The notes under the pieces: model-generated | The model's input: the letters and a program-made list of their open reading frames with translations, nothing else | Databases searched by the model: none | What the model was told of the DNA's origin: nothing | Shown: positions 5,360 through 7,916 of the stretch, in pieces | Layout of the letters: every line of letters begins with the position of its first letter | Numbering within the stretch: position 1 is the first letter of the stretch | Translations under genes and position numbers: made by a program | From: Caldifarciminota bacterium | GTDB lineage: Bacteria; Hydrothermota; E44-bin80 | Reading direction: 5' to 3' | DNA: 7,916 nt | Assembly (NCBI GenBank): GCA_023127905.1 | Contig: JAGMEZ010000580.1 | Location: forward strand, 1 to 7,916

Positions 5360-5680
5360 TTACCAATTGCGAAATCCCCTACCCCTACCGCCACCTCTAC
5401 CACCACCTCTTCCTCCAAAGAATCCCATCCCATAATATGGTCTCATCGGCATAGAACTCGAATAGTTATATGGCATTTGAGAGTATCCACCATACGGATA
5501 TTGTCCTGACTGTATGTTCTCTTGAGGGTACCGACTAATACCTCCCAATCGACCTAATCCAAGACCCATCCTGGGTAATGAATTAGCAAATCCTGGCGTA
5601 GGATAACCTGCACAGTATCCAGCAGCCCTACCTGTCATAGGTCCTAGACCCCTTGGTCCTGTTCCATCTCCTCCTGGCAT
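5360..5680 (-). CDS. DUF5320-family small Gly-rich protein, first gene of the sigma-54 cluster
   Basis: A 106-residue protein beginning MPGGDGTGPRGLGPMTGR followed by AAGYCAGYPTPGFAN, the recognisable DUF5320 N-terminus. The middle is rich in Tyr, Pro, Ser and Met, and the C-terminus is an RGG-like tract (GGRGGGRGGGRGRGFRNW). C23 is the only cysteine. ATG at 5680 is preceded by AAAGGAGGTGAT at proper spacing; a GTG three codons earlier lies within the ribosome site and is unlikely. The predicted sigma-54 transcript would start near 5715, giving a leader of about 35 nt. DUF5320 proteins are small, of unknown function and often sit beside NifX-type and MinD-type genes; a scaffold or metal-handling role is inferred only from that company. 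Confidence 0.88.
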   Translation of the reverse strand: MPGGDGTGPRGLGPMTGRAAGYCAGYPTPGFANSLPRMGLGLGRLGGISRYPQENIQSGQYPYGGYSQMPYNYSSSMPMRPYYGMGFFGGRGGGRGGGRGRGFRNW

Positions 5681-5725
5681 ACTAATCACCTCCTTTCATT
5701 CATTTTCCATTCATCTATAGAAATG

Positions 5726-5741
5726 TGCAATTTTCGTGCCA
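5726..5741 (-). promoter_or_regulatory. Sigma-54 (-24/-12) promoter for the minus-strand gene cluster
   Basis: The minus strand reads TGGCAC-GAAAA-TTGCA, an exact match to the core TGGCAC-N5-TTGCA consensus with the required GG-to-GC distance. Transcription should begin near 5715, about 35 nt before the ATG at 5680. The divergent gene encodes a sigma-54 activator, and two palindromes lie upstream at 5813-5847, giving the full set needed for enhancer-dependent control. Confidence 0.93.
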
Positions 5742-5812
5742 GAATTTAATTTTTGCTAAACACCAGAAATTATAAACTTATCTATTCCACAAAAAAGAAA
5801 ATAAATGTAATT

Positions 5813-5830
5813 TGTTTCAATTATGAAATA
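5813..5830. promoter_or_regulatory. Putative activator-binding palindrome A
   Basis: TGTTTCA-ATTA-TGAAATA is an inverted repeat with one mismatch and a 4-nt centre. Its middle is about 106 bp upstream of the predicted sigma-54 start site, a normal distance for an enhancer site. It shares half-sites with palindrome B, which follows directly. Confidence 0.65.
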
Positions 5831-5847
5831 TGTTTCAAGATGAAACA
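5831..5847. promoter_or_regulatory. Putative activator-binding palindrome B
   Basis: TGTTTCA-AGA-TGAAACA is a perfect 7-bp inverted repeat with a 3-nt centre, lying about 124 bp upstream of the sigma-54 start site and about 19 bp upstream of the -35 box of the regulator's own promoter. The Fis-type HTH of the divergent regulator is the likely ligand, which would also permit autoregulation. Confidence 0.75.
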
Positions 5848-5865
5848 AAAATATAAAAATAAATA

Positions 5866-5894
5866 TTGACAAAAGTAGGTATTTCAGTTATATT
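5866..5894 (+). promoter_or_regulatory. Sigma-70-type promoter for the regulator gene
   Basis: TTGACA (5866-5871) and TATATT (5889-5894) are separated by exactly 17 nt. Transcription would start near 5901 and give a leader of about 158 nt before the ATG at 6059. Confidence 0.75.
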
Positions 5895-5904
5895 ATGAAA
5901 AAAG

Positions 5905-6041
5905 AAATCCCCTTTACAAAAGGGGGACATAAAAAGAAGGAAAGCCCGAAATTAAGAAAATAGAAATTGGAAATTAAAACACTAAAAGCAAAGGGGACTT
6001 ATAAGAGTGATATTCTCAAAAAAGGGGGACAGGGGGGATTT
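5905..6041. repeat. Inverted-repeat element in the leader of the regulator gene
   Basis: AAATCCCC (5905-5912) and GGGGATTT (6034-6041) are perfect inverted ends around about 120 nt. Within it, CCCCTTT-ACA-AAAGGGG (5909-5925) is a perfect hairpin, and G-rich AAAGGGGGAC recurs at 5919-5928 and 6021-6030. The 28-nt dispersed element lies inside (5948-5975). The layout resembles a small non-coding mobile element or degenerate repeat, and its right end reaches to within about 5 nt of the ribosome site AGAAGGA. Confidence 0.55.
5948..5975 (+). repeat. 28-nt dispersed element, copy 2
   Basis: Identical at 27 of 28 bases to the minus-strand copy at 1436-1463. It lies in the untranslated leader of the regulator gene, inside the inverted-repeat element. 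Confidence 0.75.
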
Positions 6042-6058
6042 ATTAGAAGGATAACGAT

Positions 6059-7756
6059 ATGATATCACAGGAAGCCTATGAAGATTTCTTAGATAAATTC
6101 TCTGATGGTGTTGTAGCAATAGACAAAAACCTGAGAATAATCAGTTTTTCAAAGGGAGCGGAAAGAATAACAGGCTATGCTGCTGCCGAGATTACTGGCA
6201 AAACCTGTAAGGAAATCTTCAAATCAAACATGTGTGATAAGGGGTGCCCAGTAAAAAATGTTATAGAAACAGGACAACCAGTATCAAACATTCATAATGA
6301 TATCAAGAACTCTAAGAATGAAACCATTCCCATATCTGTAAATGTATCACCACTTCTCAATATCCACAGGGAACTCATTGGAGCTGTTCTTAGTTTTCGA
6401 AATGTTCTTGAGATCTATCACCTTACTGCAGAACTATTCAAAGAATCGACATTGCTACAATCAATTCTCGACTCCATTGCAGAAGGAGTTTTTACCGTTG
6501 ATACAAAATGGCAAGTAACGAGTTTTAATCCATCTGCTGAAAAAATTACAGGATATAAAAAGGAAGAGGTTATCGGTAAATCTTGTAGTGTCGTACTTGA
6601 AAGTAATATTTGTTTCAAGGATTGCCCACTTAAGAAAACAATTGAGACAGGAAAAACAATAGCAAATGTAGAGACATTTATCACCGATAAACAAGGCAGA
6701 AAAGTTCCAGTGAGTGTCAGCACTGCATTATTAATAGATGAAGAGGGAGAAATCATTGGTGGTGTAGAAACACTCAGAGACCTCACCGTGTTGAAACAAC
6801 TGACAAATGAGCTAAAAGGACGGTATAGCTTCGGAAACATAGTAGGGAAAAACCCAAAGATGCAGAAAATTTACAATTTAATTGAAGCAGTTAGCAATAC
6901 CAATTCAACAGTTCTTGTTCTCGGAGAGACAGGAACAGGCAAGGATTTAGTTGCCAGAGCAATTCACTATAATTCACCAAGAAAAAACAAACCCTTTATC
7001 AAGGTATCCTGTGCTGCATTACCTGAGTCACTACTGGAAAGTGAACTTTTTGGTCATAAAAAAGGCGCATTTACCGGTGCAGTAAGGGATAAACCCGGAA
7101 GGTTTAATCTCGCAGATGGCGGAACAATCTTCCTCGATGAGGTAGGTGAAATTCCTGTTACAGTTCAGGTTAAACTATTGAGGGTTCTTGAGGAACAGGA
7201 GTTTGAGCCACTCGGCGGAACAAAACCAATAAAAGTTGATATAAGAATTATTGCTGCATCAAACAGGGACTTAAAAGAAGCAATGAAATCAGGAAAATTC
7301 AGAGAGGATCTCTTTTATCGATTGAATGTAGTTCCTGTCTCTCTTCCCGCACTATGGGAAAGAAAAGATGATATTCCGCTCCTCGTTAAGCATTTTATTA
7401 AAAAATTCAACAAAGAGACAGGTAGAAATATTCTTTCTGTATCACGGAAAGCAATGGAATTACTGCTTGATAATTCGTGGGTTGGAAATGTAAGACAACT
7501 TGAAAACACTATTGAGTACGCATTTATACACTGTGATGGCAGAACAATCCAAATCCAGCATTTACCAGAAGATATTAGAATTAAAAAGGAAAGCGAAGAA
7601 ATCCTCGATACAGAGAGCCCCCTTGAAGAAATCGAAAAACATGTCATAGAAAGGGCATTGAAGAATAATAATAATGATAGAGAAAAAACTGCTCATCTAC
7701 TCCAAATTTCCCGTACCACTTTATGGAGAAAAATGAAAAAATATGGAATTGGATAA
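6059..7756 (+). CDS. Sigma-54-dependent enhancer-binding protein: PAS-PAS-AAA+-Fis HTH
   Basis: A complete 565-residue activator of sigma-54 RNA polymerase. Two PAS domains span about 5-118 and 131-247; each carries three cysteines at identical spacing (C50/C59/C63 and C176/C185/C189, C-x8-C-x3-C) in an SNxCxxxCPxK context. The AAA+ domain (about 258-490) has Walker A GETGTGKD (289-296), the sigma-54-contacting GAFTGA loop (336-341), Walker B GGTIFLDE (354-361), and FREDLFYRL (414-422) with the arginine finger region. The C-terminal Fis-type HTH (about 525-562) ends TLWRKMKKYGIG. With no receiver domain it should sense a cytosolic signal through the PAS domains rather than a kinase. ATG at 6059 follows AGAAGGA. 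Its divergent position beside a sigma-54 promoter and two palindromes makes the minus-strand cluster its likely target. Confidence 0.96.
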   Translation: MISQEAYEDFLDKFSDGVVAIDKNLRIISFSKGAERITGYAAAEITGKTCKEIFKSNMCDKGCPVKNVIETGQPVSNIHNDIKNSKNETIPISVNVSPLLNIHRELIGAVLSFRNVLEIYHLTAELFKESTLLQSILDSIAEGVFTVDTKWQVTSFNPSAEKITGYKKEEVIGKSCSVVLESNICFKDCPLKKTIETGKTIANVETFITDKQGRKVPVSVSTALLIDEEGEIIGGVETLRDLTVLKQLTNELKGRYSFGNIVGKNPKMQKIYNLIEAVSNTNSTVLVLGETGTGKDLVARAIHYNSPRKNKPFIKVSCAALPESLLESELFGHKKGAFTGAVRDKPGRFNLADGGTIFLDEVGEIPVTVQVKLLRVLEEQEFEPLGGTKPIKVDIRIIAASNRDLKEAMKSGKFREDLFYRLNVVPVSLPALWERKDDIPLLVKHFIKKFNKETGRNILSVSRKAMELLLDNSWVGNVRQLENTIEYAFIHCDGRTIQIQHLPEDIRIKKESEEILDTESPLEEIEKHVIERALKNNNNDREKTAHLLQISRTTLWRKMKKYGIG

Positions 7757-7778
7757 GAATGTGCGAAAGTGGAAAGCG

Positions 7779-7791
7779 GGGACGGTGTCCC
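7779..7791. repeat. Short hairpin after the regulator gene
   Basis: GGGAC-GGT-GTCCC forms a perfect 5-bp stem 22 bp after the stop codon. No T-run follows, so it is a weak terminator candidate at best; it may belong to the repeat-rich tract that continues to the right edge. Confidence 0.35.
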
Positions 7792-7818
7792 TCAATATAA
7801 ATATTCGGGACCTACGGC

Positions 7819-7899
7819 ACCTCGATTTCACTCGGTATCTTCGACACCTCGACTTCGCTCGGTATCGTTGACACTTCGATTTCACTCAGTATCTTCGAC
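7819..7899. repeat. Three tandem copies of a 27-nt repeat
   Basis: Units at 7819-7845, 7846-7872 and 7873-7899 align without gaps. Each begins ACCTCGA or ACTTCGA, contains TTCACTCGGTATC or a close variant, and ends CTTCGAC or GTTGAC. Copies 1 and 3 differ at two positions, while copy 2 differs from copy 1 at four. I see no gene from 7757 to the right edge. Confidence 0.85.
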
Positions 7900-7916
7900 T
7901 TGACCCCGTAGAACGG

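Noticed and set aside
1006..5680. A nitrogen-fixation (nif) locus
   Set aside because: The NifX-type proteins belong to a broad superfamily; no nifH, nifD, nifK, nifE or nifN-like gene is visible.
5742..5812. IHF site between the palindromes and the sigma-54 promoter
   Set aside because: The region is AT-rich and may bend, but I see no good match to the IHF consensus.
7757..7800. Intrinsic terminator after the regulator gene
   Set aside because: The only stem is 5 bp and is not followed by a T-run.
1128..7823. A 15-nt identical string, GGACCTACGGCACCT, at 1128-1142 and 7809-7823
   Set aside because: The first copy is inside a conserved coding motif (GAVGPNAK region, antisense) and the second is next to the 27-nt repeats. 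The match does not extend on either side, so it is most likely chance.
7819..7899. CRISPR array
   Set aside because: The 27-nt units are directly adjacent with no spacers.

Overview
The window looks like chromosomal DNA of an uncultured, AT-rich, probably anaerobic bacterium. The evidence is the abundance of ferredoxin-type Fe-S proteins, MinD/Mrp carrier ATPases and NifX/NafY-type cofactor-binding proteins, a sigma-54 control circuit, and intergenic spacers full of short dispersed repeats. I cannot name a phylum from sequence alone.

Layout. A long minus-strand gene cluster runs from about 5680 down to the left edge. In transcription order it encodes: a small Gly-rich DUF5320-type protein (5360-5680); a spacer with a heptanucleotide repeat array (5110-5354); a small protein with a coiled-coil tail (4594-4962); a NifX-type domain fused to a Gly-Met repeat and the same kind of coiled coil (3944-4597); an Mrp/NBP35 ATPase (3113-3940); a Gly-rich zinc-ribbon protein (2845-3063); an FmdB-type zinc ribbon (2557-2802); a 2[4Fe-4S] ferredoxin (2279-2554); a metallo-beta-lactamase-fold protein (1448-2212); a stand-alone NifX-type protein (1006-1344); a thioredoxin (621-935); and a MinD-family ATPase with an inserted ferredoxin domain, cut by the left edge (1-550). 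On the plus strand, divergently, lies a sigma-54 enhancer-binding protein with two PAS domains (6059-7756).

Control. The divergent region (5681-6058) holds a consensus -24/-12 sigma-54 promoter facing the minus-strand cluster. Two adjacent palindromes of the TGTTTCA/TGAAACA type sit about 106 and 124 bp upstream of its predicted start site, where an activator would bind. A consensus-like sigma-70 promoter faces the regulator gene. The simplest reading is that the PAS regulator activates the cluster through these palindromes.

How the genes may work together. NifX-type proteins, MinD/Mrp ATPases (one with ferredoxin clusters) and a divergent sigma-54 activator resemble the orange-protein (orp) operons of Desulfovibrio, whose NifX-like protein carries a Mo-Cu sulfide cluster. 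This cluster is larger: it adds Gly/Met/Arg-rich small proteins, zinc ribbons, a hydrolase, a ferredoxin and a thioredoxin. A role in assembling or carrying a metal-sulfur cofactor is an inference; the cofactor is unknown.

The spacers contain at least five kinds of short repeats: 7-, 8-, 10- and 27-nt direct repeats, and a 28-nt element present twice.
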